Shown here one piece after another: positions 25,362 to 37,779 of a stretch of DNA of 64,000 nt (its first letter is position 1; every line of letters starts with the position of its first letter). Under the pieces are notes generated by a model. That model did no database searches. It was given only the letters and a program-made list of their open reading frames with translations, and was not told where the DNA came from. Position numbers and translations under genes: made by a program. The stretch comes from CAZFZT01 sp964523675 (GTDB lineage Bacteria; Planctomycetota; Phycisphaerae; Phycisphaerales; SM1A02). The stretch is taken from assembly GCA_964523675.1 (NCBI GenBank), contig CAZFZT010000005.1, positions 18,687 to 82,686 on the forward strand, in the 5' to 3' direction.

Positions 25362-26054
25362 ATGAAGTTCAATCGATCGACATCACTAACCGTGTTCATT
25401 GCGGCAGCGGCGATCTTCGCTGCGGCTGCCGGCCTTGCGCAGGACGAACGCCGCAAGGAAGAGAAGCCGAAGACGCTGACGCTTGATGTGTACGCACTGG
25501 AGACATGTCCGATTTCCGGCAGGAAGCTGGGCGACGACGCCGTGGTCAAGAAGATTGACGGCCGAGAGGTGCGCTTCTGCTGCCGCGGCTGTGCCGGCGC
25601 GTTCGAAGATGAGAAGGAGAAGTACTTCAAGGAGATCGACGAGAAACTCATCAAGCAGCAGAAGCCGCACTATCCACTGGAGAAGTGCGTTGTCGCTGGT
25701 CGAGCGCTCGAGGATGCGGAGGATCCGCAGGACGTGATTCATCAGGGCCGGCTCGTGCGCTTGTGTTGCCCGCGCTGTGTCGAGCGGTTCAAGAACGACC
25801 CGGATCGCTACATTGCCAAGTTGGACGAAGCCATCATCAAGCAGCAGCGCGAGAGCTACCCGCTCAAGAACTGTGTGATCGGCGGCCCGCTTGGTTCGAT
25901 GGGCAAGCCCGCAGAGGTGATCGTCGGCGGCACGCTGGTGCGCTTCTGCTGCGCCGGTTGCGAAAGTGGCTTCAAGAAGAACCCGGCCAAGCACCTCGCG
26001 ACGATTCACGAGGCGTGGAAGAAGAAGCACGAGGACGCGGAAAAGAAGGATTGA
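25362..26054 (+). CDS. Exported protein with three TRASH-like metal-binding repeats
   Basis: 230 residues from the ATG at 25362, with AGGAGG about 8 nt upstream. Signal peptide ~1-25 (SLTVFIAAAAIFAAAAGLAQ). Three tandem ~65-residue units each have one Cys, ~20 residues, then a CCxxC knot: CPISGRKL...FCCRGC, CVVAGRAL...LCCPRC, CVIGGPLG...FCCAGC. The pattern resembles TRASH/YHS-type domains, small heavy-metal-binding folds often of copper or cobalt systems. The units are separated by charged helices with repeated IKQQ. Inferred role: periplasmic metal binding or delivery. The metal is unknown. A hairpin with a T-run follows at 26072-26108. Confidence 0.8.
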   Translation: MKFNRSTSLTVFIAAAAIFAAAAGLAQDERRKEEKPKTLTLDVYALETCPISGRKLGDDAVVKKIDGREVRFCCRGCAGAFEDEKEKYFKEIDEKLIKQQKPHYPLEKCVVAGRALEDAEDPQDVIHQGRLVRLCCPRCVERFKNDPDRYIAKLDEAIIKQQRESYPLKNCVIGGPLGSMGKPAEVIVGGTLVRFCCAGCESGFKKNPAKHLATIHEAWKKKHEDAEKKD

Positions 26055-26071
26055 ATTGCAACAACTGTTTT

Positions 26072-26108
26072 GCGGCGGCCCGATGGAAGTCGGACCGTCG
26101 CCTTTTTT
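26072..26108 (+). terminator. Rho-independent terminator after the TRASH-repeat gene
   Basis: An imperfect GC-rich hairpin (GCGGCGGCCCGA ... TCGGACCGTCGCC) is followed directly by six T residues, 18 nt after the stop codon. Confidence 0.7.
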
Positions 26109-26155
26109 GTCCGCGCCTCGATCGCGAGACACCAGGCGCGGGCCGGCAATTGGCG

Positions 26156-26194
26156 GCACAACCCCCGGCGGAGCCGGGCCTAACGGTTTTGTGC
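26156..26194. repeat. Nested palindrome GCACAA...TTGTGC
   Basis: An outer GCACAA/TTGTGC pair encloses CCCGGC-GGA-GCCGGG. No T-run follows. Its inner stem resembles the hairpins at 26230 and 35647. Confidence 0.6.
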
Positions 26195-26229
26195 TTATGC
26201 CGTCATTGATGCCCGTACAAGAACCATTC

Positions 26230-26250
26230 GCCCCCGGCTCTGCCGGGGGC
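26230..26250 (-). terminator. Perfect hairpin beyond the cysK stop
   Basis: GCCCCCGGC-TCT-GCCGGGGGC, a 9-bp perfect stem, 20 nt past the 3' end of cysK. It lacks a clear U-run on either strand, so it may be a repeat element or a bidirectional transcript stabiliser and not a classical terminator. Confidence 0.55.
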
Positions 26251-26270
26251 GATTTGAAATCACACGTCGA

Positions 26271-27215
26271 TTACTTCCACAACCCTTCGAACATCGGCGT
26301 CGAAAGGTAGCGCTCGCCGAATGACGCGGCGATGGTGACGATGCGCTTGCCTTTGTTTTCGGGGCGCGCCGCGACTCGGACGGCGGCGCAGGCGTTCGCG
26401 CCGGTGGAGATGCCGCAGAAGATGCCTTCTTCGCGCGCGAGTTTGCGGGCCCATTCGTAGGCATCTTCGTTCGTGACGGTCTCCACACCGTTCAGGAGTT
26501 CGGTGTCGAGATTGCGCGGGATGAAGCCGGCTCCAAGTCCCTGGATTTTGTGCGGAGCCGGCCGGCCGCCTGAGATGACCGGTGAAGCGGCGGGTTCGAC
26601 GGCGACGGCCTCGAAGTTCGGATTGCGCTCTTGCGTTCGGATGTAGCGCGTCACGCCGGTGATGGTGCCGCCGGTGCCGACGCCTGCGACGAGCATGTCG
26701 ACGTTGCCGCCGGTGTCTTCCCAGATTTCCGGCCCGGTGGTTTTCTCGTGGATGGCGGGATTTGCCGGATTGTCGAACTGCTGCGGCATCCACGCGCCGG
26801 AATTCTCGTCGACGAGTTGCTGAGCCCTGGCGACAGCGCCGGGCATGCCTTCAGCGGCGGGGGTGAGGACGAGTTCAGCACCCAAGGCGCGCAGAAGGAC
26901 GCGGCGCTCCATGGACATTGATTCGGGCATGGTAAGCATGAGCCGGTAGCCGCGGCAGGCGCAGACGAAGGCGAGCGCGATGCCGGTGTTGCCGGACGTG
27001 GGCTCGATGATGAGTGTGTCTTTATTGATCTTGCCATCGCGTTCGGCTGCGGAGATCATGGCTTCTGCGATGCGATCCTTGACCGAGGCCATCGGGTTGA
27101 AGAACTCGAGCTTGAGAAAGACTTCGGCATTGTCATTGGGGACGCACTTCAACTTCACCATTGGCGTGTTGAAGACGGTCTCGACGATGGTGTTGTACGT
27201 CTTATTGTGAGACAT
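26271..27215 (-). CDS. cysK: Cysteine synthase A (O-acetylserine sulfhydrylase)
   Basis: 314 residues, standard CysK length. The PLP lysine is in NPMASVKDR, the substrate loop in EPTSGNTGIALA and the PLP phosphate loop in GVGTGGTITGV. It makes cysteine from O-acetylserine and sulfide. A good AAGGAG Shine-Dalgarno lies 9 nt before the ATG at 27215. Divergent from cysE (124 nt gap), which supplies its substrate. The end of the protein (MFEGLWK) is that of a normal CysK, unlike cystathionine synthases that carry a CBS tail. Confidence 0.93.
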   Translation of the reverse strand: MSHNKTYNTIVETVFNTPMVKLKCVPNDNAEVFLKLEFFNPMASVKDRIAEAMISAAERDGKINKDTLIIEPTSGNTGIALAFVCACRGYRLMLTMPESMSMERRVLLRALGAELVLTPAAEGMPGAVARAQQLVDENSGAWMPQQFDNPANPAIHEKTTGPEIWEDTGGNVDMLVAGVGTGGTITGVTRYIRTQERNPNFEAVAVEPAASPVISGGRPAPHKIQGLGAGFIPRNLDTELLNGVETVTNEDAYEWARKLAREEGIFCGISTGANACAAVRVAARPENKGKRIVTIAASFGERYLSTPMFEGLWK

Positions 27216-27339
27216 GCGTGTCGCTCCTTGATCGTCGCCCGGGTCGATTGAATCTGGACAGTTGGGGTCGCGTGTGTTCTGGTCGAGTTTTCCAGCGAGA
27301 TAGTACCATGATCGGGCGTACCGCTACGATACATTTGCG

Positions 27340-28344
27340 ATGAGCGCGACACAACCCCAGATCGATGCAGATTCATTGGAGCGTGCGGGAGCGGCCGAGG
27401 GGCTGCCGCAGCAGACGATTGCGCGGGCCGGGCAGCGCGTGCTTGCCTCGATCGAGGCGGACGCGCGGACGCGGCATGTGTCGGGGTCGCCGCTGCCGGA
27501 GCGTGAAGAGGTGCTGCGCCTATTGAAGGTGCTCTTTGGCGTGGTTTTCCCGGGTTTCTATGGGCCGAAGAACCTGACTGAGGAATTGCTGCGCGGGCAC
27601 GTGATGGGGGTGCTGGAGGATGTGGGGTCGTCGTTGCTGGAGCAAATCGCGAGAGCGCTGCGATATGAGCGGCATATGCGCGATGCGCGTGAGGTGGAGG
27701 GGAGCAGTGATGCCGGCGCGCGCGCGGAGCAGATCACGACCGCATTTCTGATGGCCCTGCCGGAGATTCGGCGGCTGCTGAGTCTCGATGTGCAGGCGGC
27801 ATTCGACGGCGATCCGGCGGCGCGGCACACGGATGAAATCATCTTCTGCTATGGAGGTTTGCGCGCGCTCGCCATCCATCGCATCGCGCACGAGTTGTAC
27901 CGGCTGGAAGTGCCGCTTATCCCTCGTATCATGGCGGAACACGCGCACAGCGTGACGGGAATCGACATTCATCCCGGTGCGCGCATTGGCAACTCGTTCT
28001 TCATCGATCACGGCACGGGTGTCGTCATCGGCGAGACGACGGTCATCGGCGCGCACTGCAAGGTGTACCAGGGCGTCACGCTTGGCGCCAAGAGCTTTCC
28101 AAAGGACGAAGGCGGTGAGTACATGCGCGGCGTGAAACGCCATCCCACCCTGGAGGATTTCGTTGTCGTGTATGCCGGTGCGACGATCCTCGGGGGTGAT
28201 ACGGTCATCGGCGCGGGTTCCGTCATCAACGGCGGCGTGTTCGTGACGAGTTCCGTACCAGCCGGTCACGTCGTTCGCGCGCCGAAACTTGACGTCACGC
28301 TGCGCAGCAACCCGGAGATGCCGCCGGGGATGTACAGCATCTAA
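27340..28344 (+). CDS. cysE: Serine O-acetyltransferase
   Basis: 334 residues, longer than E. coli CysE (273) because of an N-terminal helical extension, as in EpsC-type enzymes. The C-terminus is a left-handed beta-helix of hexapeptide repeats: GIDIHPGARIGNSFFIDHGTG, VVIGETTVIG, VYQGVTLGAKSF, then ATILGGDTVIGAGSVINGG. The conserved HGTG and GEYMRGVKRHPT motifs mark the active site and acetyl-CoA region. It acetylates serine for CysK, encoded divergently. A terminator follows at 28348. Confidence 0.92.
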   Translation: MSATQPQIDADSLERAGAAEGLPQQTIARAGQRVLASIEADARTRHVSGSPLPEREEVLRLLKVLFGVVFPGFYGPKNLTEELLRGHVMGVLEDVGSSLLEQIARALRYERHMRDAREVEGSSDAGARAEQITTAFLMALPEIRRLLSLDVQAAFDGDPAARHTDEIIFCYGGLRALAIHRIAHELYRLEVPLIPRIMAEHAHSVTGIDIHPGARIGNSFFIDHGTGVVIGETTVIGAHCKVYQGVTLGAKSFPKDEGGEYMRGVKRHPTLEDFVVVYAGATILGGDTVIGAGSVINGGVFVTSSVPAGHVVRAPKLDVTLRSNPEMPPGMYSI

Positions 28345-28347
28345 TGA

Positions 28348-28378
28348 ACGCCGGGCCCCCATAAGGAAGGCCCGGCGT
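28348..28378 (+). terminator. Terminator hairpin after cysE
   Basis: ACGCCGGGCC, 11-nt loop, GGCCCGGCGT, then CGTTT; a perfect 10-bp stem beginning 4 nt after the stop. It also lies beyond the 3' end of the cysteine-rich lipoprotein gene on the opposite strand and may serve both. Confidence 0.8.
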
Positions 28379-28402
28379 CGTTTGGCGAGATTCAAGAACC
28401 CG

Positions 28403-28774
28403 TTACGAGTTCATCGCAGCGCAGCAGCCGCAACCGGCGGCAGCGCAGCCCTCGCAATCGCCGGCCTCGCAGCCCGCGCACTTGCCTTCCACGCAGTCTG
28501 CACACGCTGCGGCGCATGCACTGTCGCTGGTGCAGCATGCGGCCGCTTCCTTTTCGCAGCCGCAGTTCTGGCAGCAGTCCGCTGCATCGCAGGTTGGGCA
28601 GTCGTTGCAGCAGACGCCTTCATCGCAACATGCCATATCACACGGGCAGTCGCACGCAGCTGAGCTGCAGCAGCCGCCCAGAACGCCGGGAGAAAACGTG
28701 GCGGATGTGGTTGTACAACCGATGGCGAAGACGCTGATCAGAAGAACGCTCAGTGTTGAAAGAACAGTATTCAT
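28403..28774 (-). CDS. Extremely cysteine-rich lipoprotein, possible metal-binding (metallothionein-like)
   Basis: 123 residues from the ATG at 28774 (MNTVLSTLSVLLISVFAIGC). A lipoprotein signal ends in FAIGC. By my count the precursor has 28 cysteines, nearly all in the mature ~105 residues, in CC, CxC and CxxC spacings (GGCCSSAACDCPCDMACC, then GCGCC). The rest is mainly Ala, Asp, Glu and Gly. The composition is typical of thiolate metal-binding proteins, but I recognise no known metallothionein family. It lies 90 nt downstream of another cysteine-rich exported protein on the same strand. Metal binding is inferred. Few His or aromatic residues are present. Confidence 0.75.
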   Translation of the reverse strand: MNTVLSTLSVLLISVFAIGCTTTSATFSPGVLGGCCSSAACDCPCDMACCDEGVCCNDCPTCDAADCCQNCGCEKEAAACCTSDSACAAACADCVEGKCAGCEAGDCEGCAAAGCGCCAAMNS

Positions 28775-28864
28775 GGAATCTACTCCAGTTGAAGTTCGGA
28801 AAAATTGCAAAACGATTGCACCGGGCGCGCAGTACAAGCGCACACCGGAACTGGAGTCTTCAAA

Positions 28865-29287
28865 TCATTCCCGCCACTCGCAGAAGATGGCCAGCCGCCT
28901 GCCGATCGGCAGGGGGGGCGGCGGATGCAGGCGCAGTTCTTGAACGAATTCGGCAGGCCGCTCGCATTGCAGATGCGAAGTCGGTGGAAGGGCGACAAGC
29001 GTGCTGTCGAGATTCTCTGTCGATGTCGGCAGGCCTTCGACGGGCTTATCTGAATCAGGCGCGCCGCCTACGCAGCATTCGCAGTCGCCTTGGCAAAGAG
29101 ATGACGACAGGGCGCAGCACCGGGATGCGTGCTGCTCGTCCGCTTTCCTGGAGCAACACGACGTGGAGCTTCGCAGCGCAGCGCAGCAGCCACCGGCCTC
29201 GCATTTCTCAGCGCTTGCGCAGCAGGGAAACGCGCCGCCGAGTTGGACGACCACAGCAAAAGCGAGAATGAGCCGCGTCAGGAGCAT
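28865..29287 (-). CDS. Cysteine-rich exported protein of unknown function
   Basis: 140 residues from the ATG at 29287. Signal-like N-terminus MLLTRLILAFAVVVQLGGAF. Thirteen of about fifteen cysteines fall within residues 22-72 as CC pairs and CxC (PCCAS, GGCC, SCCS, RCCAL, CQGDCECCVGG). The C-terminal half is proline- and arginine-rich with few cysteines. It is the upstream member of a same-strand pair with the cysteine-rich lipoprotein and is divergent from acnA. No family recognised. A secreted thiol or metal-binding role is inferred from composition only. Confidence 0.65.
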   Translation of the reverse strand: MLLTRLILAFAVVVQLGGAFPCCASAEKCEAGGCCAALRSSTSCCSRKADEQHASRCCALSSSLCQGDCECCVGGAPDSDKPVEGLPTSTENLDSTLVALPPTSHLQCERPAEFVQELRLHPPPPLPIGRRLAIFCEWRE

Positions 29288-29424
29288 TGCTCTGCTTCAA
29301 TTGTGCATCAGAACACAGCTTCGTCAAGTCACCCAGCCAGTGCCAACGTAAATCAATGAGTCACTAGCCGCTATAATCGCTCAAATTCGCAGGTTATTCG
29401 ACCATTCTCACCTGAGAGGACTTC

Positions 29425-32382
<2,958 letters not shown>

Positions 32383-32488
32383 CGGTACCGAGTGCCAAAA
32401 AAGGAGAGGTTCAAGAGGCAAGGTCGGACGTCGATCGAGCAGGATCGAGTTTTCATCTGGCAGGATCCGATACCGGTGAGCCCTGATG

Positions 32489-32745
32489 AACGTTTCATCT
32501 TGTCTCGGGGAAGTTCCCTCTTACCTCATGGAAGTTCCATCTTGCCAATTGGAAGCTCCATCTTTCTAAAGGAAATTTCCATTAGTCAAGATGGAGGTTC
32601 CATTAGTCAAGATGGAGGTTCCATTAGTCAAGATGGAGGTTTCATCAGTCAAGATGGAGGTTCCATTAGTCAAGATGGAAGTTCCATTTGACAGGATGGA
32701 GGATTGATCAGCCAAAATGGAGATTCCATGAGTGAAGATGGCAGA
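32489..32745. repeat. 21-bp minisatellite, about 12 units, downstream of acnA
   Basis: Units begin at 32489, 32510, 32531 and every 21 nt to 32741. The core units (32594-32677) are nearly identical to each other, with consensus GAGGTTCCATTAGTCAAGATG; outer units are progressively diverged, as expected of an expanding array. The 21-bp period keeps both strands open (plus SISQDGG, minus SILTNGT heptads). The flanks, 32383-32488 and 32746-32813, hold nothing else I recognise. AT content is higher than in the neighbours. Confidence 0.93.
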
Positions 32746-32813
32746 TTGATCAGGTGCGTCTGATGTCGTTGCTGCGCTTTGAACGGTCCGTCTAGACGCT
32801 TTCAAGAAGCGTC

Positions 32814-33566
32814 TCAGCCCATCATCGCCGCGAAGATCGCGATGCCGATCAGCGCCTTGGCGACGTACGTCAGCACGCCGACCATCGCAGCGTCCTGCCA
32901 GTCCATTTCGAGCATTTCCGCCAGCAGGCCGACGTACACCACGATCGTAATGATCCAAGGCAGAAACAGGATCGGAAAGAAAGTTGCCAGCGTAAGGTAG
33001 GTGAGATCAACGACCGTATAAATCGCAGCAAGGCGCAGTGCGGTCAGATGGAGCGGTGCATCGAAGCCGATCCACAGCGCGCAGCAGGCGAGGAATACGA
33101 TCAGGCCGATCGGCACTTCGACCGCATACTTGAGCATGTAAGCGCCTGCTCCCACCGGGCCAAGCGCGAACATCGCGACCAGAAACAGAATGCCGCCGCC
33201 GATCAGCAGCATCAGCAGCGGTGTGCGATAGCTTTCGATAAAGATGCGTCGTGACTCGGCCTTGTCATAATCGCGCACGGAAGGCGGCTGCGCGACGGTG
33301 CCGCACTCCGGGCAGCGCAGCGAGCGCAGGCCCTGGAGCTTGTAGCCGCACTTGGCGCAGACGAGCCCCTTCTTGCCGATGGGCTTTGAGCCGACGAGGG
33401 TGTCAGGCCGCAGGCCGGCGCGTTCATCGAAGCCGCAGTTCGGGCACGGCGCGTTCTTCTCGATCCGCTTGGCGAAGCACATCCGGCAGACGACCGGCTT
33501 GGGCGCGCTGCTGGGTTCCGCTTCGAGTGGAATGATGTCCGGGTCGCTGCCCATCGCTTCGCTCAT
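32814..33566 (-). CDS. Multi-pass membrane protein with N-terminal zinc ribbons
   Basis: 250 residues; AAGGAGG lies 8 nt before the ATG at 33566. Residues ~25-100 hold two zinc-ribbon units: CRMCFAKR...CPNCGFDERAG and CAKCGYKLQG...CPECGT. The second matches the CxxCGYxLxG-CPECG ribbon frequent in planctomycete membrane proteins. Then four to five hydrophobic segments follow (~120-245). Ribbons should be cytoplasmic. No function is known for this class. The gene stands alone, convergent with acnA across the minisatellite. Confidence 0.8.
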   Translation of the reverse strand: MSEAMGSDPDIIPLEAEPSSAPKPVVCRMCFAKRIEKNAPCPNCGFDERAGLRPDTLVGSKPIGKKGLVCAKCGYKLQGLRSLRCPECGTVAQPPSVRDYDKAESRRIFIESYRTPLLMLLIGGGILFLVAMFALGPVGAGAYMLKYAVEVPIGLIVFLACCALWIGFDAPLHLTALRLAAIYTVVDLTYLTLATFFPILFLPWIITIVVYVGLLAEMLEMDWQDAAMVGVLTYVAKALIGIAIFAAMMG

Positions 33567-33717
33567 GGCACGGCCTCCTTCCAGTCGGTTGAGACTTCAC
33601 TATAAAGGATCGAGCGCGGCGTTTGATGTCTCATCGGTTGATCCCCGCGACATGTCCGGCTGACTGCGTAGAATGGCGGCTCAATCCGCCAGCCGGGTCA
33701 CCACCGGGGGTCATGGA

Positions 33718-33776
33718 AAGCCACGGAGCGGATTTCGAACGCTCCCTCCGTGTTCCTCTGTGGCTCTTCGTGGTTC
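33718..33776. repeat. CCACGGAG/CTCCGTGG inverted element upstream of lepA
   Basis: AAGCCACGGAGC (33718-33729) faces GCTCCCTCCGTG, CTCTGTGG and CTTCGTGG units (33741-33776). It is a shortened relative of the element between nrfH and nrfA and lies 37 nt before the lepA start. Confidence 0.75.
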
Positions 33777-33812
33777 AATCACTTCAGAACATTCGTCCTC
33801 TCTCGAACAGCC

Positions 33813-35627
<1,815 letters not shown>

Positions 35628-35646
35628 GCGACGCTGACGCACATAG

Positions 35647-35664
35647 CCCCGGCCTTGGCCGGGG
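35647..35664. terminator. Hairpin between lepA and dapA
   Basis: CCCCGGCC-TT-GGCCGGGG, a perfect 8-bp stem 20 nt after the lepA stop. No T-run follows, so termination may be weak; a dapA promoter could lie beyond it (TTATAAT-like sequence near 35681). Confidence 0.55.
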
Positions 35665-35695
35665 GAAGGGCAACCGTGCGTTATAATGCCCCACA

Positions 35696-36634
35696 ATGCC
35701 TCACTCCTCCAACGACGATCTCTTTCGCGGCGCGTTCACTGCCATCGTAACACCATTCTCCGATGACGCTTCTGCGGTGGACCTCGCTCGACTGGAGGCG
35801 AACATTCAGCATCAGGCGCAGCCGAGCGACGGACCGGGCGTAAGTGGCATTGTGCCTTGCGGCACGACCGGGGAGTCACCCACGCTGCGGCAGCATGAGC
35901 AGTGTGAAGTCATCGAGCGCGCGGTCGAAGTCGCCAAGCCGCTCGGCCTCAAGGTGATTGCCGGCGCCGGCGCGAACTGCACCGACAAGGCGATCGAGAT
36001 GCACCGCTTCGCGCACAAAGCGGGTGCGGATGCTTCATTGCAGGTGAACCCGTACTACAACAAGCCGTCGCAGGAGGGTCTGTATCGACACTTCACTGCG
36101 ATCGCGGATTCGTGCGACCTGCCGATCATGCTCTACAACATCCCCGGCCGCACCGGCGTGATGATCACTGCGGACACGCTTGAGCGGCTGGCGAAACATC
36201 CGAACATTCAGGCGGTCAAGGATGCGACCGGTTCGCTTGAGATGGTCGGCGAAGCGACTGCGCGGACGAATCTTGCGGTGCTCTCAGGCGATGACCCGTT
36301 GACGCTGCCGATGGCATCGATCGGAGCAGTGGGTGTGGTTTCGGTGGTTTCAAATCTGATCCCGGGCAAGGTGGCGGCGATGTGCGAGGACATTCTTGCA
36401 GGTCGGTGGGGCGCGGCGCGCGCGCTGCACGAGCAGATTCTGCCGCTGGCTCGCGCGATGTTGACACTTGATTCGAATCCCATTCCGATCAAGACAGCGT
36501 TGAGGTTGCTTGGTCGCGATACCGGCGCGTTGCGTTTGCCGCTGTGCGAGCCGGGTGAAGCCGTGGTGAAGAGGATCGCGTCGATATTGGAATCTCACCT
36601 GCCCACAAGAAGTCCGGCTCAGCCGGTCGCTTAG
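35696..36634 (+). CDS. dapA: 4-hydroxy-tetrahydrodipicolinate synthase
   Basis: 312 residues. DapA condenses pyruvate with aspartate semialdehyde for lysine and meso-diaminopimelate. Visible: GTTGESPTL, the catalytic Tyr in LYNIPGRTG, the Schiff-base Lys in AVKDATGS and SGDDPLTLPMASIGAVGVVSV. The length is slightly above average, with a short extra C-terminus. Together with mltA it supports a peptidoglycan wall. Related aldolases (NanA, KDG aldolase) share the fold, but the GTTGE and YNIPGR motifs favour DapA. Confidence 0.9.
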   Translation: MPHSSNDDLFRGAFTAIVTPFSDDASAVDLARLEANIQHQAQPSDGPGVSGIVPCGTTGESPTLRQHEQCEVIERAVEVAKPLGLKVIAGAGANCTDKAIEMHRFAHKAGADASLQVNPYYNKPSQEGLYRHFTAIADSCDLPIMLYNIPGRTGVMITADTLERLAKHPNIQAVKDATGSLEMVGEATARTNLAVLSGDDPLTLPMASIGAVGVVSVVSNLIPGKVAAMCEDILAGRWGAARALHEQILPLARAMLTLDSNPIPIKTALRLLGRDTGALRLPLCEPGEAVVKRIASILESHLPTRSPAQPVA

Positions 36635-36739
36635 CCACAATGACTGCGGCGCTTGGTTGCGGTTCCGTGGGAATCTGAATTGTCCGGTTCGCTGATAGGG
36701 CCGATTGCTTCGCGACGTTGAGCGAACTCCTTCGTACGA

Positions 36740-37018
36740 ATGGGTATGCCAACGTTTCAAACCGTTACAACCTTTGCGCGTGTTGTTCGGAGTTGGGCGG
36801 AGGCGATCGAGCGCGCCGATCTGGATCAGGCCAGGTTCTATTGCGATCAGGTGAAAGCCATCTCGCTGTTGCTCGCCATGGACCCATCCTACAAATCGCT
36901 GTTCATTCATTATGCGAAGGAATGCGACTCCGGTGATCCGGAACAGGCCGCCAGATGCGTCCATGCGTTCGTCAATGCTGTTACGGAAGCGGCGTTCGTG
37001 CGCCGAGGCAGAGAGTAG
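36740..37018 (+). CDS. Small helical protein of unknown function upstream of argR
   Basis: 92 residues from the ATG at 36740 (MGMPTFQTVTTFARVV); 36746 is an alternative ATG. Predicted all-helical, amphipathic, no signal or membrane segment (SWAEAIERADLDQARFYCDQ...). It ends 33 nt before argR and may share its transcript. I recognise no family. The reading frame covers most of the gap between dapA and argR and its composition is protein-like, but the evidence is modest. Confidence 0.5.
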   Translation: MGMPTFQTVTTFARVVRSWAEAIERADLDQARFYCDQVKAISLLLAMDPSYKSLFIHYAKECDSGDPEQAARCVHAFVNAVTEAAFVRRGRE

Positions 37019-37051
37019 GGAGCACCTTCGACTGCCCCGTATAATCCGCCC

Positions 37052-37516
37052 ATGACCACGCGGCAGCAGCGGCGGCAGATTGTCCTTGAGCTCGTCAATC
37101 GCAACGAAATCACCAGTCAGGAGCAACTGCAGGAACTGCTCTCTCTTGAAGGGATCGAAGCAACGCAGGCGACGATTTCGCGCGACCTGCGCGACTTGGG
37201 CATCGTGAAGATGCAGGGCGGAGAGGGCATGTCGCCGGTCTACGCTCACGTGAGCTTCGACAGTTCCTCGAATCTTGATACAAGGGAACTCAAGCGTTCG
37301 CTCAAATCGGATGTCGTGTCAGTTGAGCGCGCGGCAAGCGTGCTCGTGCTAAAGACGAACTTTGGCATGGCGAAGGCGTTGGCTGTCAGATTGGACCGGT
37401 CCAACCTTCCACAGATTGTCGGCACCATGGCGAGTGACGACACGATCTTCATCGCGACGCGCTCCTCAAGCCAGGCGGGCGAACTCAGGCGCATGCTGGA
37501 GCGGTTGCGAACGTAG
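37052..37516 (+). CDS. argR: Arginine repressor
   Basis: 154 residues. N-terminal winged helix (RQQRRQIVLELVNRNEITSQ ... ATISRDLRDLGIVK) and C-terminal oligomerisation/arginine-binding domain with the GTMASDDTIFIATR signature. ArgR hexamers bind ARG boxes when arginine is plentiful. No arg biosynthetic gene is in the window, so targets lie elsewhere. The small helical gene upstream may be its operon partner. Confidence 0.92.
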   Translation: MTTRQQRRQIVLELVNRNEITSQEQLQELLSLEGIEATQATISRDLRDLGIVKMQGGEGMSPVYAHVSFDSSSNLDTRELKRSLKSDVVSVERAASVLVLKTNFGMAKALAVRLDRSNLPQIVGTMASDDTIFIATRSSSQAGELRRMLERLRT

Positions 37517-37779
37517 GCGCGTTGCACGCCCAGACACGCAGCGGGAGAACCGTTCCGGTTGTCTCCGCTTCCGGAACCAGCAGATTCTTTTTCAGATTTC
37601 CTGCCAAATCCTTAGCCGGCGTGATATTCTTTTGCCTCATGTCGGCCATTTCCGTTCACTCTGACGGGTTGAGCGGCGGGATAAGAAGCGGGATCACGTT
37701 GGCGCAGCCAGATGAGGAGACGGTGCGCGCTGATCGTTTCCGCCATATCTCTTTCCTCGACGGCGAGAGCGACACCAGC

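Noticed and set aside
32392..32691. A 99-residue plus-strand frame with SISQDGG repeats and a 130-residue minus-strand frame
   Set aside because: Both follow from the 21-bp minisatellite period being a multiple of three. The GTG start overlaps nothing conserved, and no ribosome-binding site is convincing.
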